This document shows positions 51,866-60,960 of a DNA stretch of 64,000 nucleotides, piece after piece. The number at the start of each line of letters is the position of its first letter. The first letter of the stretch is position 1. The position numbers and the translations under genes are program-made. Origin of the DNA: CBDFNC01 sp965249895 (GTDB lineage Bacteria > Pseudomonadota > Gammaproteobacteria > Enterobacterales > CBDFNC01); assembly GCA_965249895.1 (NCBI GenBank), contig CBDFNC010000003.1, positions 124,001 through 188,000 of the forward strand, written 5' to 3'. The notes beneath the pieces are model-generated. The model saw only the letters and a program-made list of their open reading frames with translations. It had not been told where the DNA came from and made no database searches.

Positions 51866-52987
51866 TTAAAGACCTGTCCAATAAGTGCCCTTTAACGGCA
51901 CAGGCTGATAGGATTTAAACAGGCGCTCCAGGGTGTGCTCTGGATTTAGCTCTGCAAATTGTTCCGGATACAGCCATTTAGCAAATACCTGAACGGCAAC
52001 CACGTTAAACGGGTTGTTGTAAAAGTGATGCCAGATGGCGAATGCCTGCTCATTTTTCACCGCATTAAGCTGGTTTATCCCTTTCTGCTGGGTCGCCAGC
52101 TTTAAGGAGCTTTTGGCAGTCTGTTTGCTGACACCTGTGCCCAATACTATAAATTGAGGCCATTCCTGTGCTGTTTTTGACGAGCCAACGGCGGTGGCAA
52201 TATAAACATCAGGCTGATTTTCCAGCAAATACTCCAGATCTATCACCCCGGCGCTACCCGGCACCAGTTCTCGGGCAATATTGTTGGCATTCACCCGTTC
52301 GAGAAACTCGGCTTGCATGCCCCTTACCATAGTTTCACAGCAAAGCTCGCTTAAACCGACCCTGCTGTGTAAAAACACATGGGGAGCCGGAAGTGACTGC
52401 TGCGCAAGGATGGATTCAACCCGCTGTAACTCCAATGTATAGTCCGCAATAAAAGCCTGCGCCCTTTGTTCAAGCCCCAAAACCTGCCCCAGCAGATCTA
52501 TGCTGCGAGTGGTGTTTAACATAGGGTTTTGTCTGAAGTCGATAAATACTATGGTGACTCCGGCATTTTCCAGGGTCGAAATAGTCTCGGCATGGCGGGC
52601 TGACGGACCATGGCCCTCCAGGCCAAAAATAGCCAAATCGGCTTTTAATGCCAGCGCCTGTTCCAGGCTAAAGCTGCCGGCAGAGGCTTTTCCAATCAGC
52701 GGGATCTTATCGATGGCTGGGAACTGCTTTCTGTAGACATTATAGGTATCCGGGTCAGTAAGTTTAAAATCTCCCATCATACCCACAACACGGTTGATCA
52801 CCTGCTCCTGCTCCAGAATGGCAAGGGCGGGAATGTATCGACCTTCTCCCAGGATTATCCGTTCTACCTTGGCCGGCAGGGTGACTTCACGCCCCGCTAA
52901 ATCGGTCACCACTTTGGCCTGAGCCGAAACAACCCAAAACAGACACAAGCATGCCGTCAAAACGCTTTGAATACTTAGTTGAAACAT
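51866..52987 (-). CDS. Periplasmic iron-siderophore binding protein
   Basis: 373 residues from ATG 52987 (GAGA 7 bp upstream; GTG 52999 also possible). Signal peptide ending VSAQA, then the class III binding-protein fold (VVTDLAGREVTLPAKVERIILGEGRYI; ALALKADLAIFGLEG). It hands ferric-siderophore or another metal complex to the FecCD permease. Longer than many FepB/FhuD proteins. Located between the TonB receptor and the permease in one operon. Confidence 0.87.
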   Translation of the reverse strand: MFQLSIQSVLTACLCLFWVVSAQAKVVTDLAGREVTLPAKVERIILGEGRYIPALAILEQEQVINRVVGMMGDFKLTDPDTYNVYRKQFPAIDKIPLIGKASAGSFSLEQALALKADLAIFGLEGHGPSARHAETISTLENAGVTIVFIDFRQNPMLNTTRSIDLLGQVLGLEQRAQAFIADYTLELQRVESILAQQSLPAPHVFLHSRVGLSELCCETMVRGMQAEFLERVNANNIARELVPGSAGVIDLEYLLENQPDVYIATAVGSSKTAQEWPQFIVLGTGVSKQTAKSSLKLATQQKGINQLNAVKNEQAFAIWHHFYNNPFNVVAVQVFAKWLYPEQFAELNPEHTLERLFKSYQPVPLKGTYWTGL

Positions 52988-53059
52988 AGAAATTCTCACT
53001 ATTGCTGTGATTGCAGATAACTGAAACAGGGGGCTCCGGCCCCCTTGGTTTTCATTGGA

Positions 53060-55033
53060 TTAGAAGTTGTAGGCAAGGCCCAGGCGAATATCACGTCCTG
53101 GCGAATGTAAACCAACCACACCTTTGAAGCCTGGAAGATGCTCAAAATCACCGTTGCTGGCGTGGTCCAGATAGTATTCATCAAACAGATTTTTTATGGT
53201 CAGGGTAACTTTTAGGTCTCCGCTATCCAGGGGTAACCACTGAGCATAGATATCGTGTACCTGATAACCCGGTTTATCCATATTACCCGCCGATGTTTCA
53301 ATATTATCCAGACTGTTTACCAGCTTGCCGTTCCAGCCAAATTCTAGCTGGCTGTTTAGCTGGTAACGAATATCCGCCAGCCAGGTATCACCTACCGAGT
53401 TGCCAAGAAAACCATGGTCATAGGCGTTCATGGGTTTATCATCCAACTCGGATTTATTGTGGCTAAAGCCCAACCCCGCCACCACATCTCTCCAGGCGTA
53501 ACTGGTGCGGGCGTTAAAACCCTGGATCTCGATATCACCGATATTTTTATATACCCGCTTCACATCACTGATGGCGTCTTTAATACGAGATTTATACACA
53601 GTGGCCGTCAGGTTAAAGGCGTCATAGTTGTAATCAAATCCTAACTCTGAATTTTTCGCTCGTTCAGGCTTCAGGTTGGGATCGTTAGCGGCACTGTCCA
53701 GTTTAAAACTGCTACCCGTCAGCTTACCGCGGAATGCTTCGGCGTAGCTGGCCCGCACACTTAAATCAGGTATCACCTGGTAGCTGGCACTGACATTGGG
53801 GCTGAAGCCTTTTTCTTTAAAGGTCTGGTTTTTCACATCCGTCAGATCATAGATATCGTAGCGGCCACCAAAACCAAGGCGTAGAGACTGGGTTAACTGG
53901 TAGTAATCCTGCAGATAGAGACCTGTCACATCTGCTTTTTCCTCCTGCCTGCGATCATTGCTGCTCCCTACAGCATAACCTTGTGCCTTGTCTTTACGAT
54001 AATCTAAGCCGTAGGTGAGTTGGTGATCGGCAATCAGGCTAATATTTCGTAGATCAAATCCAATACTGTCCACTTTACCCCGGTATTTTCCCCAACGGTC
54101 CACCACGTCCTGATCTACCTGGGAATAGGTGTTGTAGAGGGTTGCCGTGAGATCCAAATAATCATTATCCAGCGGCGCCAGGTGATACTTTAAGTTATAG
54201 GATTCCCGCTTGCTCTTTAGTAGGTAGGCTTTATTCCATTTGCTTTCAATCCATTGTGGCCGCTGGGTCCTGGTCCCTTCATCGTCACGTCGATCATAGC
54301 TGAATGAAACGGTTTGCGAATCGGTCAGCTCTCCCACCAACTTGGCAAAACCTATGGTTTGTTCAGAGCCTGTATTTGCCACCTTGTTACCCTGACCATC
54401 TTTCATATCTTCGCCGTCTGCTTTGGTGAATACCCCCATCGCACTCCAGCTGTCTGTCGCCTTACCGTAAAGGGTGGCGCTGGTTTTATACCCCTGGGTA
54501 TTGCTGTAATAGCCACCCTTAACCAAAGCACCGAATCGCTCCCCTTGTTGCAACAAATCTGACGGGTCCTTGGTAATAAAACGAATAGCACCGCCCAGGG
54601 CCCCCGGACCGGAAGTGGCATCACCGGCGCCGGCCTGCACCTCTACTGCTTTTAACAGCTCAGGTTCAATAAAAATACGTCCCTGGTGATGGAACAAAGA
54701 TCCCCCTTGAGTAGCACCATCGATACTCACATTCAGCATGCTGTCTTCCAGGCCGCGCACATAGATTTTCTGAGCAATGCTGGGGGATCCCCCCACATCC
54801 ACACCTGGAGTGTGACTAAAAAGATCGGACAAGTCATTTGCCTGGGTTTTACTTATTTCCTGCTCCCCAATAAAAGCATCTAAGCCAGTTTTACCCTGAC
54901 CTGTCACCTGCATGGTTTCTACTTCACCGGAGGCCTTTGGCTGCTCTTCGGCAATAGCCGGATAAGATAAAACACTGATAATGGCGCTCGCTAACACATG
55001 CCGCCTGGCAATAAATAAACCTTGATTGTCCAC
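53060..55033 (-). CDS. TonB-dependent siderophore receptor
   Basis: 657 residues from GTG 55033, chosen because GGAGG lies 8 bp upstream; the ATG at 55048 overlaps that site. Signal peptide HVLASAIISVLSYPAIAEE, plug domain with DLSDLFSHTPGVDVGG and IYVRGLEDSMLNVSIDGATQGG, then a 22-strand barrel ending in aromatic F (LGLAYNF). Receptors of this type import ferric siderophores with TonB energy. A Fur-box-like palindrome overlaps the promoter. The ligand is unknown. Confidence 0.9.
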   Translation of the reverse strand: MDNQGLFIARRHVLASAIISVLSYPAIAEEQPKASGEVETMQVTGQGKTGLDAFIGEQEISKTQANDLSDLFSHTPGVDVGGSPSIAQKIYVRGLEDSMLNVSIDGATQGGSLFHHQGRIFIEPELLKAVEVQAGAGDATSGPGALGGAIRFITKDPSDLLQQGERFGALVKGGYYSNTQGYKTSATLYGKATDSWSAMGVFTKADGEDMKDGQGNKVANTGSEQTIGFAKLVGELTDSQTVSFSYDRRDDEGTRTQRPQWIESKWNKAYLLKSKRESYNLKYHLAPLDNDYLDLTATLYNTYSQVDQDVVDRWGKYRGKVDSIGFDLRNISLIADHQLTYGLDYRKDKAQGYAVGSSNDRRQEEKADVTGLYLQDYYQLTQSLRLGFGGRYDIYDLTDVKNQTFKEKGFSPNVSASYQVIPDLSVRASYAEAFRGKLTGSSFKLDSAANDPNLKPERAKNSELGFDYNYDAFNLTATVYKSRIKDAISDVKRVYKNIGDIEIQGFNARTSYAWRDVVAGLGFSHNKSELDDKPMNAYDHGFLGNSVGDTWLADIRYQLNSQLEFGWNGKLVNSLDNIETSAGNMDKPGYQVHDIYAQWLPLDSGDLKVTLTIKNLFDEYYLDHASNGDFEHLPGFKGVVGLHSPGRDIRLGLAYNF

Positions 55034-55049
55034 CTTTAAAACCTCCATG

Positions 55050-55069
55050 AAATGATAACTATTATCAAG
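55050..55069 (-). promoter_or_regulatory. Fur-box-like operator before the TonB receptor operon
   Basis: AATGATAACTATTATCA at 55051-55067 closely matches the Fur consensus GATAATGATAATCATTATC in its inverted-repeat form. It lies about 17-36 bp before the GTG start, so Fur-Fe2+ should repress the operon. Confidence 0.75.
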
Positions 55070-55140
55070 ATGGGGCTATTCTCTATATTCGGGATTAAAA
55101 GTGAATTACTTTTACATCTGTTACAAATGAAAAATTCCTG

Positions 55141-56493
55141 TTACATCTGTTTGTTTTGTAACGGTAACTTGATCTGTACGACTAAACCACCTCGAACCAG
55201 GTTGCTGGCCCTGATGCTACCGCCTGTTGCTTCAATCTGACGCCTTGCCAATGCCAGACCTAAGCCAAAGGAGCCGGGTGTCCTTTCTCTGGATTTGTCC
55301 ACCCGAAAAAACGGATAAAAGATATCCTTTAACAAAGCTTCCGGAACTCCCGGCCCTTCATCCTCTATGCTAAGCAGTAATTCCTCTCCTGACTGGCAAA
55401 GAGTGACATCAACTCTGCCTGCTGCGGGGGTAAAACGTAGGGCATTACGAATGACATTTTCAATGGCTTGCCCCAAAGCACGGAGACTGCTGGCAGCAAG
55501 CAACGCCTGCTCAGGCAGTCGGCTAACGATTTTTCTATCCGGGTATTCGAACGCCGCATCATCGATAATAACCTGTACTAACTCCACCAGGTCCAGCGAC
55601 TCCAGCATCAGTTTTGGTTGTTCATTCTCCAACCAGGCAAGGGTTAAGGTATCTTCCGCCAGCCGACGTATATTTGTCGTCTCCCGCTGAACTCTGGGTA
55701 ACACTTCATCCAGCTTGATTCCCTGCTCCGCACAACTGATGGCCATTTCTATACGGGTAATGGGTGTTCTTAATTCATGTGACAGATCCGCGATAAGCTG
55801 GCGCTGGGTAATGATCAGCTGGCCCGTTCGCTGCGCCATATCATCAAAGGTGTCCGCCAGCGAGGTTATTTCATCCTGCCGATCACCAATGCAATTTCTG
55901 ACTCTCACGTCATAATCACCCTCGCTAAACTGACGAGTTGCCGTTTCCAGCTGCCTGAGCGGCTGCATCACATGACGATATAAAACCAGGCTAAGAATGA
56001 TCAGCAGTATCAGGGGTAAGGCCACTTGCAGTAATACACTGGTATATAACCAGTAATTTCCGGGCCGCATACGTTGTGGCAAAGTGATCAGAAAGTGAGT
56101 TTTTTTATCCCTGAACGTAATGTCCATCACAGGGTTTTCCGGAAAATATAAGTGAATTTTCCATACCACATTCCTGCCCAATCTGAAATCGCGAACAAAC
56201 CTGTCCAGAATCTTGCCACCTGCTAAAGGGCGTATATCAGAACGCACCACGGCTGCCCAGGTTTGCTCCCTTGCCTGTAATTCATCCATCCAGCTTTTCA
56301 GCGCCAGCTCATCCCCGGCCAGATACAAGGCTTCTGCTTCTCTTCCGTAATCAATCAGGGTTTGCTGATGATGTTTCGCTATTGTACTCATCGCAAGTTC
56401 AGTTCGCTGGCTGAGGATATTGATCAGCCAAAATAAAACGACAGTACCAACCGAAATGGTGCCACAAAGCTTCCATAGCAGGGCTCTATTCAT
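55141..56493 (-). CDS. Sensor histidine kinase
   Basis: 450 residues from ATG 56493, which overlaps the regulator's stop by 8 bp. Two membrane helices (about 5-25 and 155-180) bracket a periplasmic sensor; HAMP follows (MQPLRQLETATRQFSEGDYDVRV). DHp helix with phosphorylated His in ADLSHELRTPITRIE; ATP-binding N box ENVIRNALRFTP, G1 EDEGPGVPE, G2 GSFGLGLALARRQ. Partner of the adjacent OmpR-type regulator. The setting by Fur-controlled uptake genes suggests iron or envelope sensing. Confidence 0.9.
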   Translation of the reverse strand: MNRALLWKLCGTISVGTVVLFWLINILSQRTELAMSTIAKHHQQTLIDYGREAEALYLAGDELALKSWMDELQAREQTWAAVVRSDIRPLAGGKILDRFVRDFRLGRNVVWKIHLYFPENPVMDITFRDKKTHFLITLPQRMRPGNYWLYTSVLLQVALPLILLIILSLVLYRHVMQPLRQLETATRQFSEGDYDVRVRNCIGDRQDEITSLADTFDDMAQRTGQLIITQRQLIADLSHELRTPITRIEMAISCAEQGIKLDEVLPRVQRETTNIRRLAEDTLTLAWLENEQPKLMLESLDLVELVQVIIDDAAFEYPDRKIVSRLPEQALLAASSLRALGQAIENVIRNALRFTPAAGRVDVTLCQSGEELLLSIEDEGPGVPEALLKDIFYPFFRVDKSRERTPGSFGLGLALARRQIEATGGSIRASNLVRGGLVVQIKLPLQNKQM

Positions 56494-57190
56494 GAAAGCA
56501 ATACCCCTTACCATGAACCGTGGTTAACCTGCCTACGGCTAACCCTGCAGCATCCAATTTACGACGCACCCTGCTTAGGTGCATATCCAGACTGCGATCA
56601 TAGCGACTGAACTCCCTTTCCAACACCAGCTGATAGAGGTAGGGTTTACTCAGCACCTCATTATGGTGACCGACCAGGCTCCACAGGAGTTTAAATTCGA
56701 TGGGGGTCATGGCGATAGGTTGTCCATTTATCGCCACAGATTGCTGTTGGCGATTTAAGTACAAATCTCCCCGCGTCAGCTCAAAATCCTCTCTTCCTCT
56801 GTCCACCAAACCTAAGGTACGGCGCAAGATGGCATCAATTCGCAGCTGTAATTCGGTAAAATTAAAGGGTTTGGGCAAGTAGTCATCAGCCCCTTTACTT
56901 AAGCCTGTGATGCGCTCCTGCTCCGCACCACAGGCTGTGATCATCATAACCGGTGTCTGGTTACTCTTTCTCAAAGTGTTGAGTACTGAAAAGCCGTCCA
57001 TCTTAGGTAGAAGTACATCAAGCAGGATCAAGTCAAAGCGATTACTGGCGGCATTAAGCAAACCATCCTGACCATCAAAGCACTGTTTGATTACGTGCCC
57101 TTGCTGGCGCAGTAGATTGGCCATTTGTTCATTTAATAAAGGGTCGTCTTCCACAATTAATATCTGGGCTTGTTTGACTTCCATATGCAT
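56486..57190 (-). CDS. OmpR/PhoB-family response regulator
   Basis: 234 residues. Receiver domain with acidic pocket IVEDDP, phospho-Asp in DLILLDVLLPKMDG near 55, Thr in MMITA and Lys in LPKPFNF; C-terminal winged helix PIEFKLLWSLVGHHNEVLSKPYLY ... SLDMHLSRVRRKLD. ATG 57190 has AGGT 6 bp upstream; ATG 57184 is possible. Cotranscribed with the kinase. A strong Fur-box-like palindrome lies about 110-130 bp upstream. Confidence 0.91.
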   Translation of the reverse strand: MHMEVKQAQILIVEDDPLLNEQMANLLRQQGHVIKQCFDGQDGLLNAASNRFDLILLDVLLPKMDGFSVLNTLRKSNQTPVMMITACGAEQERITGLSKGADDYLPKPFNFTELQLRIDAILRRTLGLVDRGREDFELTRGDLYLNRQQQSVAINGQPIAMTPIEFKLLWSLVGHHNEVLSKPYLYQLVLEREFSRYDRSLDMHLSRVRRKLDAAGLAVGRLTTVHGKGYCFHE

Positions 57191-57301
57191 ATTGAAACCT
57201 AATCAATCTGTTCGTTTCATCCTCCTTGCTGCTAACTGGCGGCCTTAAAGGATTGTTAAGTTGGGTTTGAACCGACAAAAGCCGGTTAAAAAAACCACCG
57301 G

Positions 57302-57322
57302 AAATGAAAATGATTTTCATTT
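57302..57322. promoter_or_regulatory. Fur-box-like palindrome upstream of the two-component system
   Basis: AAATGAAAATGATTTTCATTT is a near-perfect palindrome matching the Fur consensus (GATAATGATAATCATTATC). It is 112 bp before the regulator start on the minus strand and 158 bp before the DUF6572 gene on the plus strand, so either may be the target. Confidence 0.75.
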
Positions 57323-57479
57323 TTGAATATGGTATCTGCAGCTAAAGCCGAATTAAAGCAATTATTTTTTTGATAATTCCCTTTATAACAGGAGGCTAGA
57401 ACAGGGTGCAGTATGGTCTGGTCAAATTCAGGCAAGTCTCCTATGATGCCCGTTAAATCAGAGATAAATAGAACAAGAT

Positions 57480-57830
57480 ATGAGTGTCGAGCAAACCAAT
57501 AAGGTAGACCAAATAGCTATCGATGAAGACAGCGGTAAAGTGATACTAAGTATTATTGACCCACTGGAATGGGATGGTGAAGATCTGCACCTGTTCACCC
57601 TGCAGGAAAAAATCAACAGCTACCTGGCATTGATCACTACGGGTGAAATATATACTGCACAGCCCGACGCCAAAGGTCGCAAGTTTGTTATCGAAGCTAT
57701 TTTCAAGCACCAGCCACATGAAAAAGCACAAGAATTCTTAGCCAAAGTGAAAGACATTCTGGCGGAAAAGAAGGTGTTCTTTGTGTATGGTCCGAACCCA
57801 AGCACAGGTTACCTGGATCAGAATAACTAA
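57480..57830 (+). CDS. DUF6572 protein
   Basis: 116 residues. Pattern KVDQIAIDEDSGKVILSIIDPLEWDGEDLHLFTLQEKINSYLALI, typical of DUF6572, a small cytosolic family of unknown function. The 20 bp before ATG 57480 contain no strong site. Followed by a palindromic repeat (57936-58046). Confidence 0.75.
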   Translation: MSVEQTNKVDQIAIDEDSGKVILSIIDPLEWDGEDLHLFTLQEKINSYLALITTGEIYTAQPDAKGRKFVIEAIFKHQPHEKAQEFLAKVKDILAEKKVFFVYGPNPSTGYLDQNN

Positions 57831-57935
57831 TGTCCATCCAGAAACTCACATATTCGTTCTTCAGTCATATTCTTAGAACGCGATACTTGTCGTTTCCCAA
57901 AGGCCTAAAGTTAGTCACTACTATCTCAGCACTCC

Positions 57936-58046
57936 CTGTCATTGTCAGCTTTCCTGGTATGGTCCGACATCTCGGTCTAGTGCCTTTTAGCGTGCTCCGT
58001 GATCGCGGTTAAGCCACTGGATTCCCTCGTGCGAGGGAATGACAAG
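57936..58046. repeat. REPIN/REP-like palindromic repeat
   Basis: The right arm is a perfect hairpin ATTCCCTCG-TG-CGAGGGAAT (58021-58040) followed by GAC. The left arm, beginning TGTCATT at 57938, is a degraded version ending CTAGTGCC. Together they match the bipartite TGTCATTCCC ... GGGAATGACA repeats common in gammaproteobacteria. It sits just upstream of the HD-domain gene. No second copy is seen in this window. Confidence 0.6.
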
Positions 58047-58073
58047 ATAGCGTTTCAGGACGGGCACTAACTA

Positions 58074-58703
58074 ATGCAAAATATCGAGTCCGCGCTACAT
58101 GATTTTATGACTGGTAAAGTCGGCAGCGATCCCGCCCATGATTTAGAACATATCAAGCGAGTGGTAAAATCTGCCAAACAGTTTGCTCTGGAAGAAGAGG
58201 CCAACCTGGACATAGTGATCCCTGCCGCCTGGTTACACGACTGCGTCAGCTTGCCAAAAAATCACCCAAACAGAAATCAGGCATCCAAGATGGCGGCCAA
58301 ACAAGCTATCGATTTCTTGGCATCCATTGGTTATCCGGAGCAACACTTTACCCAGATAACCCACGCCATCGAAGCTCACAGCTTTAGCGCCCAAATTAAG
58401 CCGGAAACCCTGGAAGCGAAAGTGGTGCAGGATGCAGACAGAATGGACGGTATTGGCGCCATCGGTGTCGCACGTTGCATGCTGGTGAGTGGCTCGTTAA
58501 ACCGCAGCTTATATCAGCCTGATGATCCCTTTTGTGAATCCAGAGAACCACAGGATCGGCTGTATACCATAGATCACTTTTACCAAAAGTTATTAATGAT
58601 TGGAAAATCCATGCAGACCCAAAGCGCCAGGGCTGAAGCTAGCCGACGGATGGAATTTATGCAGAAATTCCTCGGTGAGTTAAAGCGGGAAATCAGCACT
58701 TAG
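58074..58703 (+). CDS. HD-domain phosphohydrolase (YedJ-like)
   Basis: 209 residues. HD superfamily metal-binding motifs: AHDLEHIKRVV near residue 21, AAWLHDCVSL (HD) near 58, EAHSFSAQ near 98, and VQDADRMDGIGAIGVAR near 118. YedJ-type proteins are predicted nucleotide or phosphoester hydrolases. The REPIN-like repeat lies 28 bp before the ATG and the ribosome binding site is weak. Confidence 0.87.
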   Translation: MQNIESALHDFMTGKVGSDPAHDLEHIKRVVKSAKQFALEEEANLDIVIPAAWLHDCVSLPKNHPNRNQASKMAAKQAIDFLASIGYPEQHFTQITHAIEAHSFSAQIKPETLEAKVVQDADRMDGIGAIGVARCMLVSGSLNRSLYQPDDPFCESREPQDRLYTIDHFYQKLLMIGKSMQTQSARAEASRRMEFMQKFLGELKREIST

Positions 58704-58839
58704 TCACAATAAATACGTTACAAATCAATTGGATTAAGTCGCCATTAACTGATTGTTTATTGAGCACGCTAAAGTAGTAGTGTAGAATCTCAACAGTCTA
58801 ATAAAAGTCAACAAATAATACTGAAGGAAAGGGACCCGT

Positions 58840-59529
58840 ATGGATAAAAAATACCTGGCTGCCGCGGCACTACTCATATCTATTATTCCTGGGATTTCCA
58901 CAGCAAGTGTGATCGGTCACCACACCACTGACAAAGGGAAAACCGTGGAGCTGAGCGGCCTGGAATGGCTAGAACTCACTGCGACAAATGGCTTGTCCGT
59001 AAAAGATATCAAGACGGGTAAAGGTGGCTTTACCACCGCAGGCTGGCGCTATGCTACCCGTTCTGAAACCGAAAAACTGATGGACTCCCTTTGGGGCGGG
59101 AAAAAAGAAGGCTACAAAAAATCTAACTTCGACGGCGCCGAATGGTTTTTCGATAATTTTGGTATAGGCCAGGAGTATGACAACTCAGGCTATAACAAAA
59201 AAGGGGCCACGTATTGGAGCTTTGCTTTCGGAGCAGAAAACGAATGCGGCAGTGCTACGCAGGCTTGCTACGGCGCAATTGGCATCAAAGATAAAGATTT
59301 TAAAGCCAAGAAGAATTTAGGAATGCTAAGTGACAAGTACGGTTTATCGTCCGGAAAATCCCCCAATAACCGCCAGGCTTATAAACCGGATATTTATGCT
59401 GACGAAGGAAACTGGGGCCACCTGTTAGTTCGGCAAGCCACCAGTGTCGCAGAGCCAGCTGCTCTGGGGATCTTAAGCTTAGGTCTGCTCGGGTTTGTAG
59501 GCATGCGTAAACGCAAACAAGTGAAATAG
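58840..59529 (+). CDS. PEP-CTERM sorting-domain secreted protein
   Basis: 229 residues with a signal peptide (AAAALLISIIPGISTASV) and a C-terminal sorting signal VAEPAALGILSLGLLGFVGMRKRKQVK: a VAEP variant of the VPEP motif, a hydrophobic helix and a basic tail. PEP-CTERM proteins are processed by exosortase, whose gene is not in this window. The body is aromatic and glycine-rich (WGGKKEGYKKSNFDGAEWFFDNFGIGQ). GAAAGG precedes ATG 58840. The role may be biofilm or exopolysaccharide association. Confidence 0.82.
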   Translation: MDKKYLAAAALLISIIPGISTASVIGHHTTDKGKTVELSGLEWLELTATNGLSVKDIKTGKGGFTTAGWRYATRSETEKLMDSLWGGKKEGYKKSNFDGAEWFFDNFGIGQEYDNSGYNKKGATYWSFAFGAENECGSATQACYGAIGIKDKDFKAKKNLGMLSDKYGLSSGKSPNNRQAYKPDIYADEGNWGHLLVRQATSVAEPAALGILSLGLLGFVGMRKRKQVK

Positions 59530-59545
59530 CTCTGCCGTCAATCAG

Positions 59546-59571
59546 AGTCCTTGCCGGTTTCGACAAGGACT
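59546..59571. terminator. Bidirectional terminator hairpin
   Basis: AGTCCTTG pairs with CAAGGACT over 8 bp around a 10-nt loop, between the convergent PEP-CTERM and SDR-deaminase genes. The T-tract is weak on both strands. Confidence 0.6.
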
Positions 59572-59588
59572 TGATCCGCAAATAAGAC

Positions 59589-60854
59589 CTAGTGTGTTAT
59601 CAGATAAGGCCCTAATTGCTTATCCAGCATCTGCTCCAATACTCCGGTCACTACTTTAGCGCCCGATTCTTCGAGAATGCTCAAACCTTTTCCCCGATTC
59701 TTAGGGTGCGGATCCACTAAGGCTACGTATACTTCTTTGATCCCCCTGGCCACCATAGTTTTCGCACAGGAAGGTGTTCTGCCCTGAAAAGAACACGGCT
59801 CCAGGGTAACAAACAAGATCACATCGCTCAGATCACCTTCCAGTTGCGCCAAAACCTGGGCCTCTGCATGGTGCAGCCCTGGCGGTTGGGTATATCCGCT
59901 GGCAATCACCTCTCCGTTTCTCACTGCCACACAACCTACGGGCGGGTTTGGGCTGCATTCAGGTAAAGCGTTTTGCCCAGCTTTTGCCGCCAAAGCCATA
60001 AACTGACTAATTTTTTCGGCGCTTAAACTGGCGACCATTAAATCCGGATAGATAAATTCGTAGCCCAACCGAGCTTTAAGTTTGTTGTTGCACACCGAAC
60101 GTCGCGGCATGCTGTTATCTTTACTAAATTCAGGCAAGGCTAAACCGGCAATCACGGCAGCCCGGGTGTAGAAGGATTTCCGGCTTGGATGCGTATCGGA
60201 GCAGGCATTCAGCACCTCGCCCCAGGCTTGCTGCTGAATTATGGCTAATATAATAGCGATACAATCCGCCTGATGGATCAGGTTTACCGGTGTTAAACCC
60301 GCATCCAGCTGCTTACCCGCCATAAACCGTCCCGGGGCCCGGCCTGGTCCCACCAGGCCTGCAAGTCTCAAGATAGAGCTTTGGAACTTGTCGCTTTGCC
60401 GGATCAGTTTTTCTGCCTGAACCGTGGCCGCATCCGATTTTAATGGCGAATTTTCGGTAAGCTCTATATCACCTTGCCGGTATACCCCAGTGGTACTGAT
60501 AAATAACACCTTTTTCACCTGATACAACTCTAACAGCTGTATCAGGTTTTGGATTTTCTCCAGGTAAAACTCACCGGACTGGCTCTTACTGCGTGGAGGT
60601 ATGGATACGATGGCGATATCACAAGTATCCAGCAAAGACTTAGGATCACCTTGAGGCTCAGGATTAAGGGAAAAAGGAAACGCTGAAAAGCCTTGCTCAG
60701 TAAGCTCTTTGACCCCTGACCAAGCTGTTTTACTGACTTTTAAGGGCCAGCCTTTTTCCTGTATTGTCCTGGCCAAAGGTAATCCTAACCAACCACAACC
60801 GAGTAAGGTGATATTTTCCACTGCATTTGCTCCCGACAATTCAACCAAAGCCAT
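59589..60854 (-). CDS. Fusion: SDR/YeeZ-like NAD-binding domain plus RibD-type deaminase domain
   Basis: 421 residues (ATG 60854; GTG 60821 with GGGAG upstream is an alternative start). Residues about 15-270 are a Rossmann SDR/YeeZ-like domain (ITLLGCGWLGLPLARTIQEKGW; FISTTGVYRQGD; AGLVGPGRAPGRF). Residues about 280-420 form a RibD-like cytidine-deaminase fold with zinc ligands in HHAEAQVLAQ and LEPCSFQGRTPSCAKTMVARGI. RibD deaminates the pyrimidine intermediate of riboflavin synthesis. The RibD reductase domain is missing and is replaced, in reverse order, by an N-terminal SDR domain. A nucleotide-type substrate is plausible, not shown. Confidence 0.83.
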   Translation of the reverse strand: MALVELSGANAVENITLLGCGWLGLPLARTIQEKGWPLKVSKTAWSGVKELTEQGFSAFPFSLNPEPQGDPKSLLDTCDIAIVSIPPRSKSQSGEFYLEKIQNLIQLLELYQVKKVLFISTTGVYRQGDIELTENSPLKSDAATVQAEKLIRQSDKFQSSILRLAGLVGPGRAPGRFMAGKQLDAGLTPVNLIHQADCIAIILAIIQQQAWGEVLNACSDTHPSRKSFYTRAAVIAGLALPEFSKDNSMPRRSVCNNKLKARLGYEFIYPDLMVASLSAEKISQFMALAAKAGQNALPECSPNPPVGCVAVRNGEVIASGYTQPPGLHHAEAQVLAQLEGDLSDVILFVTLEPCSFQGRTPSCAKTMVARGIKEVYVALVDPHPKNRGKGLSILEESGAKVVTGVLEQMLDKQLGPYLITH

Positions 60855-60960
60855 CTTACTCTTTTTATTTAAATTATACCTTGCTGCTGACTTCTACTAA
60901 TTCAGCTTTTAGGCCAGTATACTAGCCGCGAATTTACTCAGTTATTAGCAGGAATTTCAT

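Noticed and set aside
59300..59581. Minus-strand 93-residue frame inside the PEP-CTERM gene
   Set aside because: Antisense shadow; contains no domain signature and overlaps the terminator.
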